Below, piece after piece: positions 7,432 through 17,069 of a DNA stretch of 46,670 bases (position 1 is the first letter of the stretch; each line of letters starts with the position of its first letter). The notes beneath the pieces were generated by a model, which worked only from the letters and a program-made list of their open reading frames with translations, did no database searches and was not told the origin of the DNA. The translations under genes were made by a program, and so were the position numbers. Source of the stretch: an uncultured Bacilli bacterium (GTDB lineage Bacteria; Bacillota_I; Bacilli_A; RF39; UBA660); contig CANQOR010000009.1 in assembly GCA_947625535.1 (NCBI GenBank), forward strand, positions 1-46,670, read 5' to 3'.

Positions 7432-7899
7432 ATGAAAAAGAAAAATAGAAAGCCCAGACTATGTTTAGTCTCTAGTAGTGGAGGACATTGGGAACAATTA
7501 CAAAAACTAGAACCATTAATAAAAAAATATGATGGTTTTATGGTAACAGAGAAGACTCAGTTTGAAGCACCACTAGCTAAATACTTTATGTTACAGACAG
7601 ATTTAAAAGATAAATTAATGCCAATTAAAATGCTTTGGAATGCCTTTTATTCCTTAATTATTTGGATTAAAGAAAGACCTGATTTCGTAATAACAACAGG
7701 TACAATGGTTGCTTACCCATTTTATCTATTAGCGGTTTTATTTAAAAAAAAATTTGTTTTTATTGAAACATTTGGTAGAGCTAATATGCCTACAGTTGCT
7801 GGTAAAAAAATGGAAAAACATAGTGACTTGTTTATAGTCCAATGGGAATCACAAAAGAAACATTATAAAAAAGCAGTATATGGAGGTTGTTTGTATTGA
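7432..7899 (+). CDS. Alg14/PssD-like glycosyltransferase subunit
   Basis: A 155-residue protein of the Alg14/PssD/CpsF family, the membrane-anchored subunit that recruits the catalytic Alg13-like partner to transfer the second sugar onto the lipid carrier. Recognised by CLVSSSGGHWEQLQKL at the N-terminus, KERPDFVITTGTMVAYPF in the middle, and FIETFGR with the conserved acidic/aromatic block. A membrane-associating helix lies at about residues 100-115. Translation is coupled upstream to the leader peptide and downstream to the partner gene by a 4-base TTGA overlap, as expected for an obligate heterodimer. Confidence 0.88.
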   Translation: MKKKNRKPRLCLVSSSGGHWEQLQKLEPLIKKYDGFMVTEKTQFEAPLAKYFMLQTDLKDKLMPIKMLWNAFYSLIIWIKERPDFVITTGTMVAYPFYLLAVLFKKKFVFIETFGRANMPTVAGKKMEKHSDLFIVQWESQKKHYKKAVYGGCLY

Positions 7900-8402
7900 T
7901 ATTTGTTACAGTAGGATCAAGAAATTATCCATTTGATAGATTATTTAAAAAACTTGATGAACTATATGAAGATGGAACATTAAAAGAAAAAATGTTTGCT
8001 CAAATAGGAACATCAACTTATAAACCAAAACACTATGAATATAAAGATTTTATATCACCCGAGGAATTTGACGAACAAATAAAAAAAGCAGATATCGTAG
8101 TTTCACATGGCGCTTCTGGCTCAATTATGAAAGCACTAAATGCAGATAAAAAAGTAATAGCTGTAACTAGACTAGAAAAGTATGGGGAACATATAAACGA
8201 TCATCAAATACAAAATAACGAAGCTTTTGCTTCAAATCATTACGTATTAATGGCAGATTTAGAATTAGAAAATTTAGGTGATTGCTTCAAGCAAATAAAG
8301 AAAAAAAATAATGGCTTAGTCAAATGGGAAAATAAAGATCCGATGGCCATAGTTAATATGATAGATAACTTTATACAAGAAAATTGGCAAACAAATAAGT
8401 AA
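7896..8402 (+). CDS. Alg13/PssE-like glycosyltransferase catalytic subunit
   Basis: A 168-residue GT28 C-terminal-domain protein: MIFVTVGSRNYPFDRL at the start, VVSHGASGSIMKAL (nucleotide-sugar binding) near residues 66-80 and EHINDHQ near 100. The start is taken as TTG at 7896 because this gives the family's usual MIFVTVGS beginning, places GGAGG (7882-7886) nine bases upstream, and makes a TTGA overlap with the stop of the Alg14-like gene. It transfers a hexose or hexosamine to the lipid-linked first sugar; specificity cannot be told. Confidence 0.88.
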   Translation: MIFVTVGSRNYPFDRLFKKLDELYEDGTLKEKMFAQIGTSTYKPKHYEYKDFISPEEFDEQIKKADIVVSHGASGSIMKALNADKKVIAVTRLEKYGEHINDHQIQNNEAFASNHYVLMADLELENLGDCFKQIKKKNNGLVKWENKDPMAIVNMIDNFIQENWQTNK

Positions 8403-8428
8403 AAATAATAAAATAGGAGAATTATTAT

Positions 8429-8913
8429 ATGAAATTTAAGAGATTAAAAAAAATTGCTATGATAATTAAACTATCGCTTAGTAATAATGGATACAAAAAA
8501 GCAGAATACTTAAAAAAACACGGCAACTTTAAAGTATTTGGTGAAAAAAATTTTTGGTATCCAAGAATTATTCCTGCAGACATGGAATTAATTTCAATTC
8601 ATAATAACGTCAAAATAGCTACTAACGTTTATTTTTGTACTCATGATGTGTTACATAATCTCTTTAATGATGAAACATCGGGGGGGGGGGACAAAATTTT
8701 AGTAGATACTCTGGCGAAATAGAAATATTTGATAATGTTTTTATTGGTGCTAATAGCACAATAATGTATAACGTTAAAATAGGACCAAATGCTATAGTAG
8801 CTGCTAATAGCGTTGTCACAAAAGATGTTCCAGAAGGAGCAGTAGTTGGAGGTAACCCAGCAAAAGTTATAGGTAGTTACGAAACTGTAAAATCAAAAAG
8901 ATTAAAGCAATAA
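8429..8913 (+). pseudogene. hexapeptide-repeat acetyltransferase, out of frame at an 11-G tract (phase-variable)
   Basis: The first 84 codons give the N-terminus of a left-handed beta-helix acyltransferase of the WbbJ/maltose O-acetyltransferase type, up to a run of G. After the tract the matching C-terminus continues in another frame: [40 protein letters not shown], ending at TAA 8911-8913. In the present state translation ends at 8722. With 9 or 12 G the two halves join in frame ([14 protein letters not shown]). It would O-acetylate a sugar of the module 1 repeat unit. Everything else about the gene is intact, so it is best read as switched off by slippage, not decayed. Confidence 0.85.
8680..8690 (+). 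repeat. poly-G tract (G11), slippage site
   Basis: Eleven consecutive G in a background of about 25% G+C, inside the coding sequence of the acetyltransferase. Gain of one base or loss of two restores the frame. Homopolymeric G tracts are a classical cause of slipped-strand phase variation in surface-polysaccharide genes. Confidence 0.85.
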
Positions 8914-8939
8914 GTCCTAAAATTGAAAGGTGTGAAAAT

Positions 8940-10202
8940 ATGAACTTTGTAAAATTGGAATCTACTGGGAAAAAAATATTCGCAAAATTTCCAAAAACAA
9001 GAAGATTTTTAAAAGGGATATATCAAAGAACTATGTATTTATTGTCAAAAAATAAAATAACATGTGAAGGTAATATAGAAAGAATATCACCAAATAACGA
9101 TTTTGAATATTTTTTTGGATATTATGATAAGTCACCATGGGATATAACAGATAGATATATGATAGCATTAAAAGTTAAAAATGCTCATAAGGTACCAGAT
9201 TCAATTGAAGAAGCTAAAATAGTTGTTTTTGACACCAAAAATAAAAACAAGGAACATATTATCGGAACAACTCACTGTTGGAATACTCAACAAGGTTGTA
9301 TGGCTCAATGGCTAGGTCCAAAATTTGATACTAAAATTATTTATAATGATTTTAGAGAAAATAAATATGTTTCAGTTATATATAATTTTAAAGAACAAAA
9401 AGAAGAAAAAGTCTTTGAAATGCCTATATATGATGTTTCAAAAAAAGGTGATTTTGCTTTAACATTAGATTTTTCTAGATTACATCGATTGAGAAAAGGA
9501 TATGGCTATGCTAACAAAGAAGAAGAAACAAAAAAAGAACTATGTCCAGATAAACCATGTATATGGAAGATTGATTTAAAAACAGGTAAAATAACGCCGG
9601 TAATAAAATATACTGATTTATCAAATTTTGAGCAAAGAAAAGAAATGATAAATGCTGAACATAAAGTAAATCATATAATGATAAGCCCTAATGGGAAAAG
9701 ATTTATGGTACTACATAGATGGTTTAAAAATAATGAAAAATTTACAAGGCTTATCACAATGAATATCGATGGAAAAGATATTTATAATCTTAGTGATGAC
9801 AATTTTGTATCTCATTGTTGTTGGAAAGACGATGAAGAAATTTTATCATTTTTAAGAAAAGAAAAAACAGGAGACCATTATTATCTTTTAAAAGATAAAA
9901 CTCAAGAATATAAAATGCTTTGGCCAGAATTAAATACAGATGGTCATTGTACATATTCTCCAGATAAAAAATATGTAATTACAGATACTTATCCAAACAA
10001 TAAAAGAGTAGCTAGTGTTTATTTATGCAAAGAAAATGGTGAATACGAAAAATTAGCTCAAGTATTTTCCCCTTTTAAGTATGATAATGATACAAGATGT
10101 GATCTTCATCCAAGATGGAATCATAAAAGAGACAAAATTTGTATAGATTCAGTACATGAAAATAAAAAAGAATTATATGTAGTAAATATAAAAGGGGTGT
10201 GA
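8940..10202 (+). CDS. beta-propeller protein of polysaccharide locus
   Basis: A 420-residue soluble protein with repeated strand units ending in motifs such as HIMISPNGKRFMVLHRW, HCTYSPDKKYVITDTY and DLHPRWNHKRDKICIDSVHE, each resembling PD40/TolB-like propeller blades. Relatives in capsule loci are often labelled glycosyltransferases without evidence; no transferase motif is visible. A conserved-looking GYYDKSPWD block near residues 60-68 and a Cys/His cluster (FVSHCCWKDD) could line a substrate site. It sits between the acetyltransferase and the HAD protein in one operon; a role in modifying or processing the repeat unit is likely but unproven. Confidence 0.6.
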   Translation: MNFVKLESTGKKIFAKFPKTRRFLKGIYQRTMYLLSKNKITCEGNIERISPNNDFEYFFGYYDKSPWDITDRYMIALKVKNAHKVPDSIEEAKIVVFDTKNKNKEHIIGTTHCWNTQQGCMAQWLGPKFDTKIIYNDFRENKYVSVIYNFKEQKEEKVFEMPIYDVSKKGDFALTLDFSRLHRLRKGYGYANKEEETKKELCPDKPCIWKIDLKTGKITPVIKYTDLSNFEQRKEMINAEHKVNHIMISPNGKRFMVLHRWFKNNEKFTRLITMNIDGKDIYNLSDDNFVSHCCWKDDEEILSFLRKEKTGDHYYLLKDKTQEYKMLWPELNTDGHCTYSPDKKYVITDTYPNNKRVASVYLCKENGEYEKLAQVFSPFKYDNDTRCDLHPRWNHKRDKICIDSVHENKKELYVVNIKGV

Positions 10203-10207
10203 TAAAA

Positions 10208-12178
10208 ATGAGTATAAAAAATAAAATAAAAAAACTTAGCAACACATATCCAAAGTTAGATATTGAAAAAATAAAGAAATCAATAGATAAATATGAATAT
10301 ATTTCATTTGATATTTTTGATACATTAATAAAAAGAGATGTAGAAAATCCAAATGATGTATTTGACGTTGTAGGGAAAATATATTTCAAAAAAAACAATA
10401 CATTTAAAAAAGATAGATTAAGTGCTGAAGAGCAAACAAGAAAAAATTTAAATAACAAGGAAGAAATATTATTAGATGATATTTATAATACGCTAATAAA
10501 AGATTATAACTATTCAAAAGATGATGCTAAAAATCTTAAAGAATTAGAAATTGATATTGAAATTAACTTGTGCACTAAAAATAAAGAAATATATGAAGTA
10601 TATAAATACTGCTTAAAAAATAATAAGAAAATAATAATTATTTCAAATATGTACTTAGATGAAAAAACAATAAATAAAATTTTAGAAAATAATGAATATG
10701 AACAATATAAACTATATTTATCTTCAACAATTGGTAAGAAAAAAAGCGGAACATTATTTGAATATGTATTAAATGATTTAAATATAAATAGTAATCAAAT
10801 ATTACATATTGGGGATTCATACAAAAATGATTACTTATCTGCAAAGAAAAATAAGATAGAAACACTTCGTATTCCTAAATGCATCAATAAATTAACACAT
10901 TCAGAAAATAAACAAATTATCGAAAAAGACGCTCTATTTACTAAGTCATTAAATAGTTTTACTAACAATAGAATATCTAACGAAGAAGATAAATATTATA
11001 ATTTTGGCTATCAATCTTTTGGAATATTATTGTATGGATTTAATAAATATATGCACGATGACCTTGAAAAAAAGGGTATAAAAGATATTTTCTTTTTTTC
11101 AAGAGACGGTTATATTATAAAAAAAGTATATGACGAAATGTATCCTGATGACAAAATAAAAAGTCACTATATTTACGTTTCAAGAAGAAGTCTTAGAGTT
11201 CCACAAATTTGGACAAATCCGGAACTTGAAAATGTAATAAATTCATTTCCACTTGCTAAGATGCTATCTATGGAAACATTTTTAAACAATATCGGTCTAA
11301 ATCCAAATGATTATAAAAAAGTTTTAAAGAAATACAATATGGAATTGAAAACAACAATATTTAAAAAAGATATTTTGAGTGATAAGAATATCATAGATTT
11401 TTATAATGAAATCAAACAAGACGTTATTGATCATTCTAAAGAGGAATGTAATTTACTTTTAGAATATTTTAAACAAGAAAAATTTAAGGGCAAAGTAGCA
11501 ATCGTTGATATAGGATGGCATGCTTCATTGCAATATTTTATAGATAATTTAGCCAAAAAATGCAAATACGATATTGATATGGAAGGTTATTATATAGGAT
11601 TAGCAAAAGAAGCAAAAACAGGTATAAAAACTAATGGTTATATCATTGATTATGACTCTAAGACAAATTCTTGTGATAGTTGGAAATCATATAATGGTTT
11701 AATTGAGACGTTATTTCTAGCACAAGAAGGTTCAACAGAAACTTTTAATAAGCAAGGTTCAAAAATAAAACCTGTATTATATAAATATGAGTATTCAAAA
11801 GAAAATGGCGAAAAAGAAAAAGAAGCCAACTACGTAGCATCACTACAACAAGGAGCTGTAGATTTTGCAAAAGATTTCAAAAAATCTGTTTTAGCGAAAA
11901 TAGAATTTTGCTCTTTCACAGCTTACAGAAAAATTTATTTAACTGGCATATATCCAAACAAAAAGGATTTAATGATGTTTTCTGAATTTAGATTCCTAGA
12001 AGAAAAAATAGAGTATTTAGCAACTCCAAAAAAATTATCGTATTACATTACTCATGTGAAAGCGTTAAAAAAAGATTTATTTTCAAGTAGATGGAAAATT
12101 GGATTTATGAAAAATCTATTTAAATTAAATTTACCATATTTGAAATTTTATCAAATATTAAGAAAGATGAGTAGTTAA
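10208..12178 (+). CDS. HAD-superfamily protein of polysaccharide locus (COG5610-like)
   Basis: A 656-residue protein. The N-terminal 225 residues form a HAD hydrolase: SFDIFDTLIKRD (motif I with both aspartates), IIISNMYLDEKTI (motif II), KKKSGTLF (Lys) and ILHIGDSYKNDYLSA (motif IV). A second region begins at DIFFFSRDGYIIKKVYDE and continues with conserved YVSRRSLRVP and VAIVDIGWHASLQ motifs, as in the large HAD-type proteins frequent in LPS and capsule clusters, whose activity is not established. The ATG at 10208 is preferred to GTG 10199 because AAAGGGGTG then acts as the ribosome-binding site; the site overlaps the TGA stop of the upstream gene. Confidence 0.75.
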   Translation: MSIKNKIKKLSNTYPKLDIEKIKKSIDKYEYISFDIFDTLIKRDVENPNDVFDVVGKIYFKKNNTFKKDRLSAEEQTRKNLNNKEEILLDDIYNTLIKDYNYSKDDAKNLKELEIDIEINLCTKNKEIYEVYKYCLKNNKKIIIISNMYLDEKTINKILENNEYEQYKLYLSSTIGKKKSGTLFEYVLNDLNINSNQILHIGDSYKNDYLSAKKNKIETLRIPKCINKLTHSENKQIIEKDALFTKSLNSFTNNRISNEEDKYYNFGYQSFGILLYGFNKYMHDDLEKKGIKDIFFFSRDGYIIKKVYDEMYPDDKIKSHYIYVSRRSLRVPQIWTNPELENVINSFPLAKMLSMETFLNNIGLNPNDYKKVLKKYNMELKTTIFKKDILSDKNIIDFYNEIKQDVIDHSKEECNLLLEYFKQEKFKGKVAIVDIGWHASLQYFIDNLAKKCKYDIDMEGYYIGLAKEAKTGIKTNGYIIDYDSKTNSCDSWKSYNGLIETLFLAQEGSTETFNKQGSKIKPVLYKYEYSKENGEKEKEANYVASLQQGAVDFAKDFKKSVLAKIEFCSFTAYRKIYLTGIYPNKKDLMMFSEFRFLEEKIEYLATPKKLSYYITHVKALKKDLFSSRWKIGFMKNLFKLNLPYLKFYQILRKMSS

Positions 12179-12257
12179 AATAAATTTTAATAAAAAATAT
12201 CATAAAATTATTGCCTCGTAATTAAAATAAAAATAAAAAAGAATGAAGGAAATATAT

Positions 12258-13205
12258 ATGTATAGTATTAAAGATAAAATGCAAGAAAAAAATTTCTTTG
12301 ACCTGATGGAGTCTTTAAAAAAAACAAATTTAGATTGGCTTAACTTAAGGCAAAGTAAAGATTATAGAGTCGGAATGGTTATTTGCAAGATTATTTCTTC
12401 TATCAAAAAATTCAAATTTAACGTTATAATTAAAGATTTAAAACGTTGGAACATAGGTTTAAAAACCAAAATAAAATATAAGGAAAAGACCATAAAAAGC
12501 AATTCACAAAGTAATTGTGAACTATCAAACTATTTCAGCGACGAAAGAATCGCAATATATACATCAATCTTTGGTGCATATGATAAAATAACAGAGCCAT
12601 ATTTTATTCCAGATAATTGTGATTTCTATATTTTTACTGATCAGAAAGTTAGTAGTGATTCATGTTGGAAACAACTACCACTACCAAAAAATATTGAAAA
12701 AATGTCCAATGTTGAAAAAAATAGATATATAAAAATGTTTCCAAATGAATTATTTCAAAATTATAAGTACTCAATTTATGTTGATGGCAATGTTCAGATA
12801 ATAAGTGATTTAACAGAATACATTAATAAGATAAATTCAAAAATAGGATTAGGAATTCATAAACATCACCTAAGGGATTGTGTTTATGATGAACTTGTAG
12901 CTGTTTGTAAATCAAGAAGAATAAGTAAAAAGGACGCAGAAAAGCATAAAAAATATTTAGAAAAGTGTAAAATGCCAAAAAATTATGGCCTTCTTCAATG
13001 CAATGTAATTGTAAGAGAACACAACAATAAAACTTGTATAAAGATAATGAAAGAATGGTGGAATGAATTTTTATTATTCTCAAAAAGAGATCAAATATCT
13101 CTTCCACATGTATTGTACAATAATAAAGTGACTATAGATGAGGTAGCAACTCTTGGCGATAATATTTATAGAAATCCATCATTTAGAATTATATCACATA
13201 AATAA
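12258..13205 (+). CDS. TOD1/MUCI70-like (DUF616) glycosyltransferase
   Basis: A 315-residue protein. From about residue 95 it shows the fold and motifs of the former DUF616 family: IAIYTSIFGAYDKITEP, DFYIFTDQ, NRYIKMFPNELF, YSIYVDGNVQI (the DxD-like metal site), then a His-rich block GIHKHHLRDCVYDE and MPKNYGLLQCNVIVREHN. These are presumed nucleotide-sugar glycosyltransferases. The start at 12258 is chosen because GAAGGA (12245-12250) lies seven bases upstream. The first 90 residues are basic and may help membrane association. It probably adds one sugar of the module 1 repeat unit. Confidence 0.75.
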   Translation: MYSIKDKMQEKNFFDLMESLKKTNLDWLNLRQSKDYRVGMVICKIISSIKKFKFNVIIKDLKRWNIGLKTKIKYKEKTIKSNSQSNCELSNYFSDERIAIYTSIFGAYDKITEPYFIPDNCDFYIFTDQKVSSDSCWKQLPLPKNIEKMSNVEKNRYIKMFPNELFQNYKYSIYVDGNVQIISDLTEYINKINSKIGLGIHKHHLRDCVYDELVAVCKSRRISKKDAEKHKKYLEKCKMPKNYGLLQCNVIVREHNNKTCIKIMKEWWNEFLLFSKRDQISLPHVLYNNKVTIDEVATLGDNIYRNPSFRIISHK

Positions 13206-13217
13206 AGGAAATTAAGT

Positions 13218-14444
13218 ATGAAAATTAAATATAATACTATTCTGGATTTCCTATTTTGTGCTTTTATTTTTTCAATCTCTGTTTTTCCTCAATCCATAAT
13301 CGGAAAAGGATTACAATTAATTTTTGCTTTATTTACATTTTTAATAGTTAGCAAAAAAAAGTTAAAATTTAATAAATTTCATTTATTTGAATTACTTTTT
13401 TGCTTATTTGTTCTTTCACAATGTATATTTCACATAGCTGTTATAGAACAAGCTACTAAGTCTATATTCATCACAATGCTTTATAATTTATTTTCATCGC
13501 TAGCATTGTTTAATTATGTTGTATATAGGAAAGATTTAAAAAAAATATCTTATTTATATTCAATTATAACCATAATATCACTTACATTTTTATCAATTTT
13601 TTATTTTGACACTTTATTACAATTTAGGTTTGACACTAATAAAGTATTTAGTATAGGCAATTTTAAATTATTTGGAGGGCATTCATCTACAACATTATCG
13701 CTATTTGCTACAATTCCATGTTTTTTTCTTAATTTATTTAATGACGAAAAAAATTATCGAAAAAATATCTTTATTTCTATAGTACTATTATTATTTTCAA
13801 TAATAACAGGAACAAGAAAAACACTAATAATATTTGCGTTTATTTTTATAATAATGATTCCATTAAAAGGCAAAAATGTTAATTTTGAACGAATATTTAA
13901 AATTATATTTACTTTTATAATTATTTTTATTCCATCTTGTTTTTTGGTGATGAAGGTCCCTTTTTTATACAATATTATTGGAACTAGAATAGAAAGTGCT
14001 TTTGTATATTTTCAAAATGATGATGCAAATATAAATAATATTGATGATTCATCAATAAGGGTAAGAGAAAGAATGAAAAAAATATCATTGGAATTATTTA
14101 ATGAAAAAAAATATTTTGGTTGGGGAATGGATTATTTTAAGGCGAGCAATCAAAGTGGATTAGGATATTACTCGCATAATAATTTTTTGGAAATGTTGAC
14201 GGGTGGAGGAATTATTGGATTTATAATTTACTATTCCAAATACGTAATTCTGTTTATTAGTTTAATAATTACATATTTAAAAAGTCAAAAAAAATATGTT
14301 TGGTTTTCTAGTATTATATTTTTATCATTAATGACAGTCATTGAAATATGGCAAGTTACATATATTTATAGGTTTATATTAATTTATCAATCTATTTTAT
14401 TATCAATGATATACCTACAAAAAAAATACAAGATGTTTTCATAA
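13218..14444 (+). CDS. Wzy-type polysaccharide polymerase, module 1
   Basis: A 408-residue integral membrane protein with about ten to twelve hydrophobic segments. A large extracytoplasmic loop (about residues 250-320) contains SSIRVRERMKK and the YFGWGMDYF...YSHNNFLEMLTGGGIIGF stretch, the signature of the O-antigen ligase/polymerase superfamily. The TGTRKTLIIF motif near residue 195 supports the same family. It would join lipid-linked repeat units outside the membrane. Placed directly before the flippase gene, the usual order in Wzx/Wzy-dependent loci. Confidence 0.85.
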   Translation: MKIKYNTILDFLFCAFIFSISVFPQSIIGKGLQLIFALFTFLIVSKKKLKFNKFHLFELLFCLFVLSQCIFHIAVIEQATKSIFITMLYNLFSSLALFNYVVYRKDLKKISYLYSIITIISLTFLSIFYFDTLLQFRFDTNKVFSIGNFKLFGGHSSTTLSLFATIPCFFLNLFNDEKNYRKNIFISIVLLLFSIITGTRKTLIIFAFIFIIMIPLKGKNVNFERIFKIIFTFIIIFIPSCFLVMKVPFLYNIIGTRIESAFVYFQNDDANINNIDDSSIRVRERMKKISLELFNEKKYFGWGMDYFKASNQSGLGYYSHNNFLEMLTGGGIIGFIIYYSKYVILFISLIITYLKSQKKYVWFSSIIFLSLMTVIEIWQVTYIYRFILIYQSILLSMIYLQKKYKMFS

Positions 14445-14463
14445 AATAGGAAGTGATTAGCTT

Positions 14464-15978
14464 ATGCGTAAAAAAAAATTATTAAGTAATATGTTGTCGT
14501 CATTGATATATCAAATAACTGCAATATTATGTGGATTTGTTTTACCTAACTTAATCTTAAGATACTATGGATCTAATGTTAACGGATTAGTAAATTCAGT
14601 AAATGAATTCTTACGAATAATAACCTTTTTAGATTTAGGAGTAGGAACTGTTGTATGTTCCAACTTTTATAAACCATTAGCGCAAAAAAATGATGATGAA
14701 ATTAGTAAAATATATAAATCAGCCAAGAGATATTTTAACAATATAGCAAAGTTAATTATAATCTATATACTATTACTGCCGATTTTGTTTAGCTTTTTTA
14801 TAAACAAAGGATTCGATTTTATATTCAATATGACTCTAATTTTTTCTATGGGAATAAGCTCATTTTCGCAATATTACTTTGGCATGGTTAATCAGCTATT
14901 AATAACAGCAGATCAAAAAGGATACATTCAATATAATTTACAAACAGTAACTTTAATAATTAATACTATTGTTTGTTCTATTCTTATCTGTAAAGGTACA
15001 AGTATTCAAATTGTTAAATTAACTACATCATTTATTTTTCTATTTAGACCTATTTATTTAGCTGCATATGTAAAAAAGAACTACAATATAAATAAAAATA
15101 TCAAATATAAAGTAGAACCAATTAAGCAAAAATGGAATGGTTTGTTTCAACATTTAGCGGCAGTTGTTTTGGATTCAACAGATACAATTATATTAACAAT
15201 TTTTTCAACTCTTTCTAATGTTTCTATATATTCTATCTATTTTTTAGTAATTCATGGAATAAGGCAATTAATACAATCATTTACAAATGGTATTCAGTCA
15301 CTGCTTGGTAATATGATTGCTAAAAAAGAAACAGATAAACTTAATATAGCATTCAACTTGTCAGAATTTGGAATACACGTCTTCACGACTTTTAGTTTTG
15401 GTTGTGTTTTGGTATTAATTGTGCCATTTGTAATGGTTTATACAAAAGATATAAAAGACATAAATTATATAGTTCCATTATTTGGCATAATTTTAACCAT
15501 AGCACACGCATGTTATTGCTACAGACTACCATATCATCTAGTCATTAAAGCAGCGGGGATGTATAAAGAAACTCAAAATAATTACATAATAGCTATGTTT
15601 ATTAACATTGTTTTATCCGTTTTATTTGTTAAAATATCTGGATTAATTGGAGTAGCAATAGGAACACTAGCAGCTATGTTATTCCAAACAATATGGATGG
15701 CAAATTTTTGCTCTAAGAAAATAATAAACAGAGAAAAACAAACTTTTTTAAAACAGTTTTTTATTGACGTTTTGACATTATTAATTGGATATTTTGCTAC
15801 ATGTAAAATAGTGATGAAATCAATAAATTATTTTTCTTTTATTATTTTATGCTTGAAAGTATCCTTATTATGGATAATTATTATTGCAATAATTAATTTG
15901 ATTTTTTATAAGAAACAAATTAACGAAATAAAAAATGTTCTATTAAAAAACTATAAGAAAAAAGAAGTGAGAATATGA
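14464..15978 (+). CDS. Wzx-type flippase, module 1
   Basis: A 504-residue protein with about fourteen membrane helices, of the polysaccharide biosynthesis (MOP/MVF) flippase family. The N-terminal region LIYQITAILCGFVLPNLILRYYGSNVNGLVNSVNEFLR is typical. It would move the undecaprenyl-diphosphate-linked repeat unit to the outer face. AGGAAGTGA precedes the ATG; the last codons overlap the acyltransferase start by ATGA. A second, clearly different flippase lies at 31603-33045 in module 2. Confidence 0.88.
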   Translation: MRKKKLLSNMLSSLIYQITAILCGFVLPNLILRYYGSNVNGLVNSVNEFLRIITFLDLGVGTVVCSNFYKPLAQKNDDEISKIYKSAKRYFNNIAKLIIIYILLLPILFSFFINKGFDFIFNMTLIFSMGISSFSQYYFGMVNQLLITADQKGYIQYNLQTVTLIINTIVCSILICKGTSIQIVKLTTSFIFLFRPIYLAAYVKKNYNINKNIKYKVEPIKQKWNGLFQHLAAVVLDSTDTIILTIFSTLSNVSIYSIYFLVIHGIRQLIQSFTNGIQSLLGNMIAKKETDKLNIAFNLSEFGIHVFTTFSFGCVLVLIVPFVMVYTKDIKDINYIVPLFGIILTIAHACYCYRLPYHLVIKAAGMYKETQNNYIIAMFINIVLSVLFVKISGLIGVAIGTLAAMLFQTIWMANFCSKKIINREKQTFLKQFFIDVLTLLIGYFATCKIVMKSINYFSFIILCLKVSLLWIIIIAIINLIFYKKQINEIKNVLLKNYKKKEVRI

Positions 15979-16979
15979 AAGATAAAAGTATTTCTATAAT
16001 AAAGACATACATGATGATTGCTGTCGTATTATATCATTCCATGATGTTTTATACAGGAACATCGTGGTTTACATATATTGAACCAAAAGGACATTTTAAA
16101 ATTATTGAGTTATTAGCTTTTTTCTTAAATTCTTTTCATGTAGCTACTTTTGTAGCTGCTTCAGGTTATTTATTTTTTTATAAAAATTATAATAGTGACA
16201 AAAAAAAGATAATTAAGAAAAAAATAGATAGATTAATTTTGCCATTTATTTTTACAACAATTTGTTGGGTGTTACCTTTTGAAATGATATTCTTTAAACC
16301 AAATATTAAAAACATTTTTTTAAAATTTTTCCTAGCAACGTCACCTAGACAACTTTGGTTTTTACTAATGCTATTTTGGAATTTTGTAGTATTTGCATAC
16401 GTTATAAAAAAAATAAAATTCAATAAGAAAACTCTTCTAATAATGTATTTTATATCCAGTATATTGGGAGTCGCTATTTCAAAATTAACATTAGATATTT
16501 TTCAAATAGGTAATGCAATTCAATATTTATTGTATTTTTATTTTGGAGGATTCTTATATCATAAAAAAAATTACATAGAAATAAACAAAAAAATATTTAT
16601 GATAGTAATTATACCAATAATATTATTATATCCATCTTATTTATTAAATATAAGTAATAGTTTATTTGCAAAAATTATATATCACTTGATAATGCCATGC
16701 ATTAAGTGCTGCGAAATTTTAATTATATTTATTATTGCAAGAAAAATTGCACAATTCAAAATTAACAATACTAAAATTAACGAAATACTAGAAAATAATA
16801 GTTTTGGAATATACTTATTTCACCAACAAATAATATATGTAATTATTACTATAATTAATAATAAATTAAATGTAATAACACAAATTACAATAAGTTTAAT
16901 AATTTCAATATTATTATCAATAGTAATTTGTAATATTCTTCGAAAAAATAAAATAAGTAAAAAAATGTTTGGACTATAA
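15975..16979 (+). CDS. acyltransferase family 3 membrane protein, module 1
   Basis: A 334-residue protein with about ten membrane helices and the start typical of the OafA/WecH acyltransferase-3 family: ISIIKTYMMIAVVLYHSMMF with the conserved His near residue 21. The segment PRQLWFLLMLFWNFVVF and the late helix FGIYLFHQQIIYVI also fit. It would O-acetylate a sugar at the membrane, giving a second acetylation function beside the phase-variable soluble acetyltransferase. Coupled to the flippase gene by a 4-base overlap. Confidence 0.82.
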   Translation: MKDKSISIIKTYMMIAVVLYHSMMFYTGTSWFTYIEPKGHFKIIELLAFFLNSFHVATFVAASGYLFFYKNYNSDKKKIIKKKIDRLILPFIFTTICWVLPFEMIFFKPNIKNIFLKFFLATSPRQLWFLLMLFWNFVVFAYVIKKIKFNKKTLLIMYFISSILGVAISKLTLDIFQIGNAIQYLLYFYFGGFLYHKKNYIEINKKIFMIVIIPIILLYPSYLLNISNSLFAKIIYHLIMPCIKCCEILIIFIIARKIAQFKINNTKINEILENNSFGIYLFHQQIIYVIITIINNKLNVITQITISLIISILLSIVICNILRKNKISKKMFGL

Positions 16980-16980
16980 T

Positions 16981-17015
16981 GTTAGTTATTTTAAATAAAA
17001 ATGATTATAACTAAC
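16981..17015. repeat. inverted repeat between acyltransferase and epimerase
   Basis: GTTAGTTAT (16981-16989) and ATAACTAAC (17007-17015), 9 bp with a 17-base loop, no T run after it on the plus strand. Possible RNA stability hairpin or protein-binding site in the operon. Confidence 0.35.
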
Positions 17016-17069
17016 TGGTTAAAAAAATCTAAAATATAAAAATAATATATAAAAAGGAGATTAATTATT

